Source: Dactylis glomerata
Lineage: Eukaryota; Streptophyta; Magnoliopsida; Poales; Poaceae
Direction of reading: 5' to 3'
Length of the DNA stretch: 64,000 bases
Assembly: GCA_007115705.1 (NCBI GenBank)
Contig: QXEO01000222.1
Span: forward strand, 1,431,179 to 1,495,178
Shown here piece by piece: positions 22,093-32,451 of the stretch. Both the position numbers and the translations under genes were made by a program. The stretch's first letter is position 1, and each line of letters opens with the position of its first letter. The notes under the pieces are model-generated. The model did no database searches, had not been told where the DNA came from, and was given only the letters and a program-made list of their open reading frames with translations.

Positions 22093-25000
22093 AACAAATA
22101 TCATGCGCCTTATAAAGATTCCATTAGTTATATTCCTGCTGCAGCTACTGAAGTTTGTATTGTTGATAGCATTGTGCCTGAACCTTATTTTGAGAAGACA
22201 CCTTTCCCTGCTAAGGTAAAAAAGTATTCTACTTTGGTAAGAGTGTCTAATAAAAGTACTAAGAAAGCTGTAGAGCCTAATGAGCAAATTACTATTAAGT
22301 CTCCTGTAGCTATATTGAAGGACCTTGTTACTAAAGATGTAGGGGATGAATATATTCTCTTTTGTGAAGATGCTTCTAACATTCTCTCACATCCTAAAAG
22401 GCATAGGAAAACAAGTGTTCATGTTATTTCTGTCAGGATTGGAGATCATTGCTATTATGGTTTATGTGATATTGGTGCTAGTGCAAGTGCTATTCCTTTA
22501 GAGCTTTACAAAGAAATTATGCATGAGATTGGCGCTTGTGAACTTGAAGATATTGATGCGGTTGTTTAGCTTGCTAACAGAGAGACTGTTTGGCCCCTTG
22601 GTATTGTTCGAGATGTGGAAGTTCTTTGCGGTAAGACTAAATACCCCACTAATTTTCTAGTACTTGGTAAGGAGGCTAGTAAAACTTGTCCAATTATTTT
22701 TGGTAGACCCTTCTTGAATACTTGTGGCGCTGTGATAGACTGTAAGAAGGAGAAAATTTTCACTAAGTTTAATGGAGAATCTTATGAGTTTAATTTTTCT
22801 AAGTTTGCTAAGACTTCTTATGTAAATGAAACGCCTAATGAAAATTTTCGAGTTGAACAGCTTGCTTCTATTGCTCTTGCTCCTAATAATGCTTTGCAGC
22901 AATTCATGGAAGATCATGAAAGTGATGTTTTCACTAAGGAAAGAGAAGAGATTGACGACATTTTCCTTCGTCAACAACCACTGATTAAGCACAATTTACC
23001 TATGGAGGATCTTGGTACCACTTTGCCGCCTAAGGAAGATCCTGTTTTTGAATTAAAACCCTTGCCTGATAATCTTAAGTATGCTTATATAGATGATAAG
23101 AAAATATATCATGTTATTATCAGTTCTAAACTTTCAGGAAAGGAAGAAGAAAGGTTATTGGAGATATTGAGGAAACACCGAGGAGCTATGGGATATACTC
23201 TTGATGATTTAAAAGGAATTTGCCCCACTTTATATCAGCATGCTATTAATATGGAGAAAGACGCAAATCCAGTTGTGGAGCATCAACGCCGCTTAATTCC
23301 CAAGATAAAGGATGTGGTAAGAAATGAGGTGTTAAAGCTCCTTGATGCTGGTATTATTTATCCTATTGCTGATAGTAGATGGGTTAGTCCTGTTCATTGT
23401 GTTCCTAAGAAAGGAGGTATGACTGTCGTATCTAATGGGAATAACGAGCTTATTCCTCATAGGGTAGTAGTTGGTTATAGGATGTGCATTGACTATAGAA
23501 AAGTAAACAAAGTTACTAAGAAAGATTATTATCCTTTACCGTTTATAGATCAGATATTAGAGAGGTTATCTAAGAAGACTCATTTTTGTTTCCTTGATGG
23601 TTATTCTGGTTTCTCTCAAATTGCTGTTAGAAAGGAAGATCAAGAGAAAACCACTTTTACTTTCCCTTATGGAACTTATGCTTATAGACGTATGCCGTTT
23701 TGTTTATGCAATGCTCCTGCTACTTTTCAAAGATGCATGTCTGCTATTTTTCATGGTTTTTGTGAGGAAATTGTGGAGGTCTTCATGGACGATTTTTCCG
23801 TCTATGGAACTTCTTTTGATAACTGTTTGCACAACCTTGATAAAGTTTTGCAGAGGTTCAAAGAAACTAACCTTGTTCTTAATTGGGCGAAATGCCACTT
23901 TATGGTGAATGAAGGAATTGTCCTTGGACATAAAATTTCTGAAAAAGGTATTGAAGTTGACAGAGCAAAAGTGGAAGCAATTGAGAAAATGCCCTGTCCC
24001 AGAGATGTTAAAGGTATTCGTAGTATTCTTGGTCATGCTGGTTTCTATAGGAGGTTTATTAAAGATTTCTCTAAGATTTCAAAGCCTCTTACTAATCTTC
24101 TTCAAAAAGATGTACCATTTGTCTTTGATGATGATTGTAAGGAAGCTTTTGAAACTCTTAAGAAGGCTTTAACTACGGCTCCTATTGTTCAACCACCTGA
24201 TTGGAATTTACCCTTTGAAATTATGTGTGATGCTAGTGATTTTGCTGTTGGTGCTGTTCTTGGACAGCGCGTAGATAATAAGTTGAATGTTATTCATTAT
24301 GCTAGTAAGACTCTTGATGCTGCTCAGAAAAATTATGCTACCACTGAGAAAGAGTTTCTTGCTGTTGTTTTTGCATGTGATAAGTTTAGATCTTACCTTG
24401 TTGATTCTAAAGTTACTATTCATACTGATCACGCTGCTATTAGATATCTTATGACTAAGAAGGATGCTAAGCCTAGGCTTATTAGATGGGTGTTGCTTTT
24501 ACAAGAATTTGATTTGCATATCGTAGATAGGAAAGGTGCTGAAAATCCTGTGGCTGACAACTTGTCTAGATTGGAAAACATTTCTTTTGATCCTATTCCT
24601 GTTAATGACAGTTTTCCAAATGAACAGTTAGCCTCTATAAACGTAACTTCGCGAGACCTTCCTTGGTATGCTGATTATGCTAACTTTATTATTTCCAAGT
24701 ATTTGCCTCCAACTTTTACAGCTCAGCAAAGAAGAAAAATCTTCTATGATTTGAGGCATTACTTTTGGGATGACCCACATTTATATAAAGAAGCAGTTGA
24801 TGGTATTATACGAAGATGTGTACCGGAATATGAGCAACAAGAGATATTAAGAAAATGCCATGGCAGTGCTTATGGAGGGCATCATGCCGGAGATAGAACC
24901 GCACAAAAGGTTCTACAATCAGGTTTTTATTGGCCAACCCTCTTTGAAGATGCTAGAAGGTATGTTTTATCTTGTGATGAATGTCAAAGAGTAGGTAATA

Positions 25001-25997
25001 TTTCTAGATGAAATGAAATGCCTATGAGTTACACTCTTGTTATTGAACCATTTAATTGTTGGGGATTTGACTTTATGGGTCCTTTTCCTCCTTCACAAGG
25101 CTATACTCACATACTTGTTGTTGATTATGTTACTAAGTGGGTAGAAGCCATACCTAGAAAGAGTGCCGATGGTGAGACCTCGTTAAAAATTCTTAAAGAT
25201 GTTATTTTTCCTAGGTTTGGTGTGCCTAGATATCTTATGACTGATGGAGGTTCTCATTTTATTCATGGTGGATTCAGAAAAACTCTTGCTAGATATGATG
25301 TTAATCATAGAATTGCTTCTGCTTATCATCCCCAAACTAGTGGGCAGGTAGAGCTTTCAAATAGAGAGATTAAGTCTATCTTGCAGAAGACTGTCAATAG
25401 ATCTAGGAAAAATTGGGCTAGTAAGTTAAACGATGCTTTATGGGCTTATAGAACTGCTTATAAGAACCCCATGGGAATGTCTCCTTATAAGATGTTTTAC
25501 GGAAAAGTGTGTCACTTGCCTTTAGAATTAGAACACAAAGCTTTTTGGGCAGTGAAAGAGCTTAATAGAGATTTTAAAGTTGCCGGTAAGAAAAGGTTAC
25601 TTGATTTGAGTTCTCTAGATAAGTGGAGAAATGAAGCTTACGAAAATGCCAGACTTTTCAAAGAGAAAGTCAAGCAATGGCATGATAAGAGAATTCTTAA
25701 AAGAGAGTTTCATGTTGGTGAGAAAGTTCTATTGTATAGGTCTCGTCTCAGATTTTTTGCAGGAAATTACTCTCAAAATGGGAAGGACCATATGTTATTG
25801 TGGAAGTATACCGCTCAGGTGCGATAAAGATTGCTTCATTGAAATATGACACTACACAAGTGGTGAATGGACAAAGACTCAAACATTATATTGCTGGAGA
25901 TTCATATAATGAAGATGTTGATGTAATTGAAATAGTTTCTCCAGAAGAATTCATCCAAGACAAATTGCAGGTACCTGCAGAGTTCGTTTATGAATAG
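22093..25997 (+). pseudogene. Gypsy-1 protease, RT, RNase H and integrase
   Basis: One frame holds, in order, an aspartic protease (CDIGASASAIP near 22475), RT (RMCIDYRKVNK near 23480; VFMDDFSVYG at 23779-23808), RNase H (CDASDFAVGAVLG near 24225, then HTDH) and an HHCC zinc finger (24865-24990). The integrase core follows, with DFMGPF, MTDGGSHF and YHPQTSGQ. Breaks: TAG at 22567-22569 within the protease region, TGA at 25009-25011 between the zinc finger and the integrase core, and a frameshift near 25780. The last segment is read in another frame from about 25785 to 25997. The normal role is replication and integration of the element; it cannot be made in one piece here. Confidence 0.9.
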
Positions 25998-26084
25998 GTA
26001 ACAGTTCTAGTCATAGAAGTTTCGCGTTGAACTCTTCCTTTATTATTTTTGCTGTTTTTACTAAATATGAAAAATCACGAGACG

Positions 26085-26245
26085 AAAACGGGCAGGAAAA
26101 GGAGTCCGGGTGCTCCTCACACACAGGGGGCACGGGCCCACCCCTGGCCGCGCCGCCCTGGTGTGAGGACACCTTGGAACTCGTTTCCGTCCCGCTTTCC
26201 TCCTGTGATTTCCCCTCGATGTATAATTTTCGCCTATATAACCCC
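26085..26245 (+). promoter_or_regulatory. Internal LTR-like promoter of gypsy-1
   Basis: A GC-rich block (CACACACAGGGGGCACGGGCCCA...CTGGCCGCGCCGCCCTGGTGTGAGG) resembles the block in the gypsy-1 and gypsy-2 LTRs. It is followed by TATATAA at 26235-26241, about 100 bp before the ATG of the extra ORF. It looks like a second promoter for that ORF, which is inference from layout and shared sequence. Confidence 0.45.
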
Positions 26246-26336
26246 CCGGAGTACCCGAGGTCTGTATATCATTTTCTCATCGTGTTTTTGTTTTGAGCTG
26301 TTTCTGTCAGGGGATTGTTCTCAGTATTGAGTTGCA

Positions 26337-26837
26337 ATGTCTTCGCCTGGTCCATCTGAGGGGAACTCTCTTGCGGACATCATTAATCCGTACATGAGGG
26401 AGCTGAAGATGCATCCGAAGGAGTTGTCGCTCAAGGATGGGGAGTTGCAGATCAAAGATGTCCAAGTTCCTAAGGGAGGGGGGAGCCTCAAAGCCAGGAT
26501 GGAAGCACTGGAACAAGAAGTTTTTAAATATAAGAAGATGGCGGAGCGCGAAGTGGACGTCATCCATAGGATTAATCAAGAGCTTGTCACCAAGTACAAG
26601 AAGGAGACTACAGAACTCTGGAAGGACATCTTTTCGCTCCATGAGACCACTAACCAGTTGCAAGCACAACTCTATGACTTGCAGAACCAAAACTGTGAGT
26701 ATGAAGCTAGGTTTAAACAAATGAGTGCTGCTGCAAGTTTCAGGATATTGGAGACCAAGACATCCTTCCTCGACGGAGGACCTCTGCCTTGGAAGTATGA
26801 CAATGATGAAGACTCACAACCACCGCCAAAGGAGTAA
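26337..26837 (+). CDS. Gypsy-1 extra ORF in env position, coiled-coil protein
   Basis: A 166-residue intact ORF starting MSSPGPSEGNSLADIINPYM, 340 bp after the end of pol. Residues about 50-140 are heptad-rich and charged (A-R-M-E-A-L-E-Q-E-V, then Q-E-L-V-T-K-Y-K-K-E and L-Q-A-Q-L-Y-D-L-Q-N), indicating a coiled coil. The tail is acidic and Pro-rich. There is no signal peptide or membrane span, so it is not an obvious envelope protein. It is undamaged, unlike gag-pol in the same element. The function is unknown; an RNA-, particle- or chromatin-binding accessory is possible. Confidence 0.6.
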   Translation: MSSPGPSEGNSLADIINPYMRELKMHPKELSLKDGELQIKDVQVPKGGGSLKARMEALEQEVFKYKKMAEREVDVIHRINQELVTKYKKETTELWKDIFSLHETTNQLQAQLYDLQNQNCEYEARFKQMSAAASFRILETKTSFLDGGPLPWKYDNDEDSQPPPKE

Positions 26838-26871
26838 CTCGTCATCAGTATAGGCATCCCCTTGGCTTGTT

Positions 26872-26886
26872 CCAAGCTTGGGGGAG
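26872..26886 (+). promoter_or_regulatory. Internal polypurine-tract-like motif, gypsy-1
   Basis: CCAAGCTTGGGGGAG, 35 bp after the extra ORF, has the same core as the terminal tract at 41451-41463 (AAGCTTGGGGGGG). It could act as an extra plus-strand primer site; this is inferred only from the match. Confidence 0.4.
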
Positions 26887-27137
26887 TGCCGCGGTATCAC
26901 ATCATCACCTTTTGCTCATTTACTTTTCAAGTAAATTCATATCATGAATAGAGAAGTTATCTTATAGAATAGTTTGTAGTGTGGAAGTATCCTCCTTAGT
27001 TGGTTATCTATGTATCCCTTGGTGTGAGTTGCGGTAATAAAATATTAATGAGAAGTTTTATCGTTTACCTTCCGCACACTTTATTTTAGTTTGCAATCTC
27101 ACTTATACGACTAGTCTTGTTGATTAGTATTGGTATC
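26887..27137 (+). other. Gypsy-1 3' internal region, part 1
   Basis: Non-coding AT-rich tail of gypsy-1, cut at GTATC (27133-27137), the left copy of the gypsy-2 target duplication. It resumes at 40066. Confidence 0.7.
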
Positions 27138-27934
27138 TGTTGCGTCTGATGGCGGCCGGTTAATGACCAGCCCGTTGGGAACCCCAAGAGGAAGGTGTGA
27201 TGAATATAGCAGCAAGATTTTCCCTCAGTTAAGAAACCAAGGTTTATCGTTCTTGGAGAGGAGAGACAAATGACTGAAGGTGATGCGAACTGGCTTAATA
27301 GCACTCCAACAAGGGCGCCATTTACAATACTTGTTGACTCGTCTTCGGCCAGTAGCAACGCGGAACCTGCACACACACAACCAAGTACTTTGTTCCCAAC
27401 TTGCGATGAGGTTGTCAATCTCACCGGTTTGCTTGAAACAAAGGGTATGAGCGTATCAAGTGGAAAACAGTGAAAGTATGCGAGTAAAGTAAACAGTGCG
27501 AGTAAAGTAAACAGGTGATAGCAATATGATGGAAATAGGACCGAGGTCCACAGTTCACTAGCGGTGTCTCTCCATAAGATAAAATAACACATGCTGGGTA
27601 AACAAATTACAGTTGGGCAATTGATAGAATAAAGATAAACGTGATATGTCAAGAAGATCACTATGCGATTTACTCTGGGCATTACAACAAAATACATAGA
27701 CCGCCATCCAACTGCATCTATGACTAATAATCCACTCACGGGGATATCATCCGAACACCCCATGAGTATTAAGTTGCGAATAACAGATAATTGCATTAAA
27801 CAAAGTGTGTAATGTAAACAAAGCATATGCCCTTGAGCATATGAATGTTGTTTTCTCCCTAGTAGCAACAGCACACACTAGTGGGAAAAGGCTTATAGAT
27901 AGATGTTTTACTAGTGGAGCACATTAATCAATAT

Positions 27935-28316
27935 GCTCCACTAGTATTTACTAGTGGCGCATTACCAAATATGCTCCACTGATAATTTTGTTACTAGTGG
28001 CGCATTCTTCTAGAAATGCGCCACCAATACGTCTGTGGGACCCACCAGAAGGGTGATCGACAAAATATCTTGGATTATAAATGGCGCATTTACAATATGC
28101 GCCACGCATATTTTACCCTTTAGTGGCGCATATTATGCATAATGCGCCACTGATAAGTCTGTGGGACCCACCTGGGCCCCACTGGCCTGACCCCTGCCAG
28201 TGTTATGCGTGGCGCATATATAAATATGCGCCACGCATAACTTGTGGGGACCACACCTCTGAAAAGGTGGCAGACTTATCAGTGGCACATATTGTTCAAT
28301 ATGCGCCACTGATAAG
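27935..28316. repeat. CACTA-1 left subterminal hairpin array
   Basis: At least five hairpins of the form GTGGCGCAT...ATGCGCCAC with 8-20 bp loops (for instance 27990-28026, 28081-28106, 28123-28150, 28208-28238 and 28281-28311). Such arrays bind the CACTA transposase and are typical of the family. Confidence 0.85.
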
Positions 28317-28532
28317 GTCGGCCAGATCTATAAGTTGGCAGCCCCACCACTACCATTTCATTCTTCTCCATCCAACATCAAACTAGATCTAGGTCGTCCT
28401 CCTCCTCCCCACCACCTCAATTTCTCCATTATTGCCTCTATTCTTGGTGTTTAAACCTACTTTGCTCCATAGTTTTGAGAGGGGAAGCCTTTCTAAGTTG
28501 TAGATCTACTAAGCCAACTAGGTGAGTACAAG

Positions 28533-29961
28533 ATGATCATCATGAAGGAGATGGCGGCGGCGGACATGATGAAGTCTCACGACTGTCACGTGTTGATGAC
28601 ACAAATACTTCCCGTTGCGATCCGAGGGATAATGGACGAGCACGTCCGTGAGACGTTGTTTGGCCTCTGCAACTTCTTCGACGTCATCTCGACGAAATCT
28701 ATCGGCTTGAAGCAGCCCGACGCGCTGCAAGAAGAGATCGTCGTGATACGGTGCGAGCTTGAGATTTACTTCCCGCCCGCGTTCTTTGATATCATGGTGC
28801 ATCTGCTCGTCCATCTCGTGGATGGCATCATTCATCTCGGTCCGACATTCCTGCACAACATGATGCCGTTCGAAAGGCTGAATGGTGTTATCAAAGGATT
28901 CGTTCGCAATAGGTCCCGTCCAGATGGAAGCATCGCCAAGGGCTTTCTGACCTACGAGTGTGTCTCGTTTTGCCAGAATTATCTACGCACCGAGGAGGAC
29001 GACACGGACGACCCTGTTGGTCTGCCCAAAAGGACGCACCTCGGTAGGCTTGCCGGATATGGTCACCGCGAGGGTTTTCGCGCCTTGCATGTCGGCGTGA
29101 AGGGTCGACGCCCCGACTTTGTCCGGGCACACCTCGTCGCGCTACAGCACATCGAATTGGTTGACCCTTGGGTGGAGGAGCACAAAAGCTTTGTAGAGCA
29201 GAAGTTCATTGACCTAGGTCGGCCGAGGAAGAAGGGAGACGTAACAAGAGAGCACAACTCCAGCTTCACGGCTTGGTTCAAGGAAAAGCTTCACGGCCTG
29301 CAGTCGACGCCTTCTACGGAGGATGAAAAAATAATTTTTGCATTATCACAGGGCCCCGGGCACAACATGAGGACATATCAGGCCTACGACATCAACGGAT
29401 ACAGATTCTACACGGAGGAAAGGGACAGGAGTAACGATGCTATCCTATGCCGATGATGAAGCCACCGTCAAGGAAAGATTCTTTGGAAGGATCGAGGAGA
29501 TCTGGGAGCTCGACTACGCCGGAGAGAAGGTGCCGATGTTCCGTGTCAGATGGGCCAAGAGCGTCCAGAAAGAGGGCCGGTATTTCACCACCATGGTTAT
29601 ACCCGATGCCTCCGCAAAGAACGCCTCCGCAAAAAATGAGCCATGGGTACTCGCGAGCCAAGTTGACCAATGCTTCTTCATCACCGACCCGTCAAAGCCA
29701 AGCCGTGTTGTCGTGAGAAGGGGCAAGAGGAGCATCATCGGAATGGAAGGACCCGCCAACGACCAAGACTTAGAAAAGAATGGCGATCCAAAGATCGAAG
29801 AGGAATTCGACAAGTACTTCGACAAGCCGACTGCCGCGGGAAGAAGGAAGACCACCCTACCTACTAAAGGTTGTCCATTCACGAGAAGAAACCTCAACAT
29901 TCCCGGCCTAAAGTATTCAACCGCGAGGAAGAAGGGCAAGAAGATTGCAAAGAGACGCTAG
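28533..29961 (+). pseudogene. CACTA-1 truncated TNP2-like transposase
   Basis: From the ATG at 28533 a short novel leader (MIIMKEMAAADMM) joins KSHDCHVLMTQILPVAIRG. This is the DUF4218 region of TNP2-type transposases, with HLLVHLVD and FLHNMMPFERLNGVIK following. Next is a DUF4216-type block, which after a frameshift near 29430 continues as GRIEEIWELDY...RGKRSIIGMEG and a basic tail to 29961. The same blocks occur in CACTA-3 from codon about 659 onward. Everything before that, including the transposase-associated and catalytic Transposase_21 domains, is missing, so it is presumably catalytically dead. A possible 5' UTR donor (AG|GTGAGT) lies near 28520. Confidence 0.8.
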
Positions 29962-30254
29962 CTCTAGCTAGCTAGCGCGGAATCGAGATCATGACATTTT
30001 GTATGGATATCGATGTGTAGTGTGACACAACGATATATATTCGTGGTTTTTTGAATAAACTAACTATTATGATACTCGCAAATAAAGTGAGAAAAAGATG
30101 TGAGACATGACAATGTTTGTGTTTTTTTACTATTACAAACTATTATTTTAAAGTAACTTGTATTTGTTAGAAATTGTGAAAAAACAATTTAAAACTATTA
30201 CAAACTATTATTTTGAAGTACCTTGTATTTGTTAGAAATTTTTTTTAAAAAGGT

Positions 30255-30340
30255 GTGAGGGCAACCTCCAGGGTTCGAACCCCGGATCCCCCCCGCTGGC
30301 TGCTGCAGAGAACGCTACCACTGAGCCACTGAACGATTCT
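30255..30340 (-). other. tRNA-like / SINE-type Pol III promoter sequence
   Basis: On the minus strand, TGGCTCAGTGGTAGC (from 30314-30328) fits a tRNA A box, and GGGTTCGAACCC (from 30271-30282) is a perfect B box about 45 nt further on. No convincing cloverleaf with paired acceptor stem could be drawn, so it is a degenerate tRNA or tRNA-derived SINE head rather than a working tRNA gene. Confidence 0.5.
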
Positions 30341-30383
30341 TGTCATATGGCATGTGCTCGCGCTATTTGACTAAGTGTCAAAT

Positions 30384-30406
30384 ATGCGTGGCGCATATTG
30401 CACATA
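30384..30406 (+). promoter_or_regulatory. Internal subterminal-type motif before CACTA-1 gene 2
   Basis: GCGTGGCGCATATTGCACAT repeats the subterminal motif of this element, in the interior and immediately before the GC-rich leader of the second transcription unit. It suggests that unit's promoter derives from an element end. Confidence 0.5.
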
Positions 30407-30510
30407 ATAACGCTTCGCCGGCTGTGTTCTTTCTTCTTCCCCCCATTTCCCCCGCGCGCACCTCCGCCCTAACCCTAGCCGCCGCCGCTCGAAGCCATCG
30501 CCGCCGCCCT

Positions 30511-30690
30511 CTCGCTCTGGCTGCTGCGCTCCGGCCGCTGCGCGTCGCTCCAGCCCTCTCGCTCCGGCCGCTCCAGCCCTCTCGCTCCGGCCCTCTCGCT
30601 CTGGCCGCTCCAGCCCTCTCGCTCCGGCCGCTGCGTCGCTCCAGCCCTCTCGCTCCGGCCGCTGCGCCGCTCGAAGCCTACCGCCGCTCG
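30511..30690 (+). repeat. GC-rich tandem repeat in CACTA-1 leader
   Basis: Repeats of GCTCCAGCCCTCTCGCTCCGGCC and part-units, five or more times. It lies in a presumed 5' leader followed by a candidate donor (CACA|GTAAGAT near 30829). The long open frame across it is a product of low complexity. Confidence 0.7.
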
Positions 30691-30828
30691 AAGCCTGCCG
30701 TCGCACCAGGAGGAGAGAAGGAGACCCTCTGGACCAGGAGGAGAAGGAGACCACCAGGAGCAGGAGGAGGATCCCCGCCGCCACAGGAGGAGGAGGAGAT
30801 CAGGACTGCGTCTGTCAGTCCAGTCACA

Positions 30829-31832
30829 GTAAGATTCAGCCCTTTCTCTTCTTTCCCCTCCCCTCCACTCCCCTTCAGTCTGTCAGTCTGTCTGTCACTC
30901 GTCCTATCATATCAGATCGTTCCTGCGCTGCTAGTTATTGTCAATTATTATTAATATTATAAAATGCTTAAATCTGATCATTAGATGCGTCTGGGTGTAG
31001 CAATCATCACACACATGGATTTTAAATCTCATCAGTCATCCCCATTCACTTTAAATCTACTGCAAGATTTATTTATCTGAACAGTGCTTCAGTGGATCTC
31101 TTGGCCCCTGTTTGTTTTTATGGTTCCATCATCCATATGCGATTCATTTTGTTTTGGTAATCGCTGCATCCTTACACTGGTGTGCTTGTCTATAGCAAGA
31201 TACTATAAATAAAGGGTTACAACCGATCGCCTGCAAAATTTAAGATCAATCCAGTTTTCACAATTGATCAAGCATTCATAGCATCTCTGTTTTAGACAGA
31301 TGAGCCCTTTGGATTCATGGACCCATGGTTCAAATTGTACTATTCTAGTCCTTCCAAGTTGGTGCTTTTGCATCTGTTGTTTCAGTGCATTGTCTCTGAT
31401 GCCTTTTTTATTAGACGGTGTTCTTTTGTATACTACAAGATATGCATTTTTTGAGATTGACCTGATGCATAATCCAAACAGAGCATGTGTATATGCAAGT
31501 GTTCTTAGTCCACACCTCTGATGCTTGTGTTAGTAAAATAATATAATTGGATAGGGTATGTACACTGATCTTGATATTATGTTCTCCTTCTTGTTCTGCA
31601 ACTCTTAAGATACAGAATCCTTTCATTTAGTATGGCACTATGTAAATGACAAATATTTTTCATATATCTGTTAAACAAGAAGGTGCACATAAAAACTAAG
31701 TAGCTCACTAAGTAACATTGGTGGGTCCTCTCTATTAATAAGTCTGCTTTGAATAAGTCTGCTGGTGTTACTACCATGGTTACAGTCATGTGTTGTTCCT
31801 CTGTATTAATTAACTTGTATATGCTTTTGTAG
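30829..31832 (+). other. Probable intron of CACTA-1 gene 2
   Basis: AT-rich sequence between a donor near 30829 and the acceptor TTTTGTAG at 31825-31832, directly before the ATG of the acidic ORF. No gene seen in it. Confidence 0.45.
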
Positions 31833-31840
31833 GTTCCGCC

Positions 31841-32404
31841 ATGGTGCGCCGCAAGATCACCACCTACGCTATGATGAGCCGACGCCCACCACCACCCCCT
31901 CCCCCTCTGACGCCGCCTCCAACGCCGCCACCTCCAGCGTCCGACGGCGAGGAGGAAGAAGTCCCCGAGGTGGACTACCCGGAGGACGAAGAGGAGAACG
32001 ACCGCCTGGAGGCGGAAGTCCAGGCGGAGATCGACGACATGGAGTGGGCCATCTCGGACCCCGAGAATGAAGAACAGGCGGCCATCCACGCCTCGTGGCG
32101 TTCTCTGCGGATGGAGAACAAGGAGGCGGCGCGCGACGACGAGTTGGACGGCCTGCTTCTTGAGTCGGGGCTCAAGGAGTCCCGCGACCGCCACCCGACG
32201 GAGGAGGGAGCGCGCGGCTTCATGGAGTTGGAGCGGCGGCGCCTCTTGGCGCTGCTCGCGGAGGACTCCGGTCGCCTCCACAAGATTGTGGAGGATGACT
32301 TCCTCCCCGCCCCCGCCGCCGCACGAGATGCTCGATCGGGCCTAGCGGCGACGAAGAAGCGCGTGAGGGCCAACGACGACGAGGCGGGCCCCTCTAGGCG
32401 CTAG
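31841..32404 (+). CDS. CACTA-1 second gene: acidic Pro-rich protein
   Basis: A 187-residue ORF starting in CCGCCATGG eight bases after a splice acceptor. Residues about 16-36 are a Pro/Thr run; residues 37-65 are strongly acidic. The middle is a charged, probably helical stretch (N-K-E-A-A-R-D-D-E-L, L-E-R-R-R-L-L-A-L-L), and the end is basic with a possible nuclear localisation signal (KKRVRAND). No catalytic domain is recognised. It occupies the place of the TNP1/Transposase_24-type gene seen in CACTA-3 but shares no obvious sequence with it. It may be captured host sequence or a family-specific accessory protein. Confidence 0.55.
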   Translation: MVRRKITTYAMMSRRPPPPPPPLTPPPTPPPPASDGEEEEVPEVDYPEDEEENDRLEAEVQAEIDDMEWAISDPENEEQAAIHASWRSLRMENKEAARDDELDGLLLESGLKESRDRHPTEEGARGFMELERRRLLALLAEDSGRLHKIVEDDFLPAPAAARDARSGLAATKKRVRANDDEAGPSRR

Positions 32405-32451
32405 AACTTTTTTTTCGTATTATGAACTACTTATATATGATCATATGAACT

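Noticed and set aside
27086..27874. 262-codon minus-strand open frame, with a longer relative at 38301-39182
   Set aside because: It lies inside the gypsy-2 LTRs and is duplicated only because LTRs are copies. There is no domain, and it runs through LTR ends and the primer site region.
30255..30340. Calling a functional tRNA gene
   Set aside because: A and B boxes are present, but no acceptor stem or anticodon arm pairs convincingly.
30340..30954. 204-codon Arg/Leu/Pro-rich frame
   Set aside because: A tandem GC-rich leader repeat with a likely splice donor inside; not a protein.
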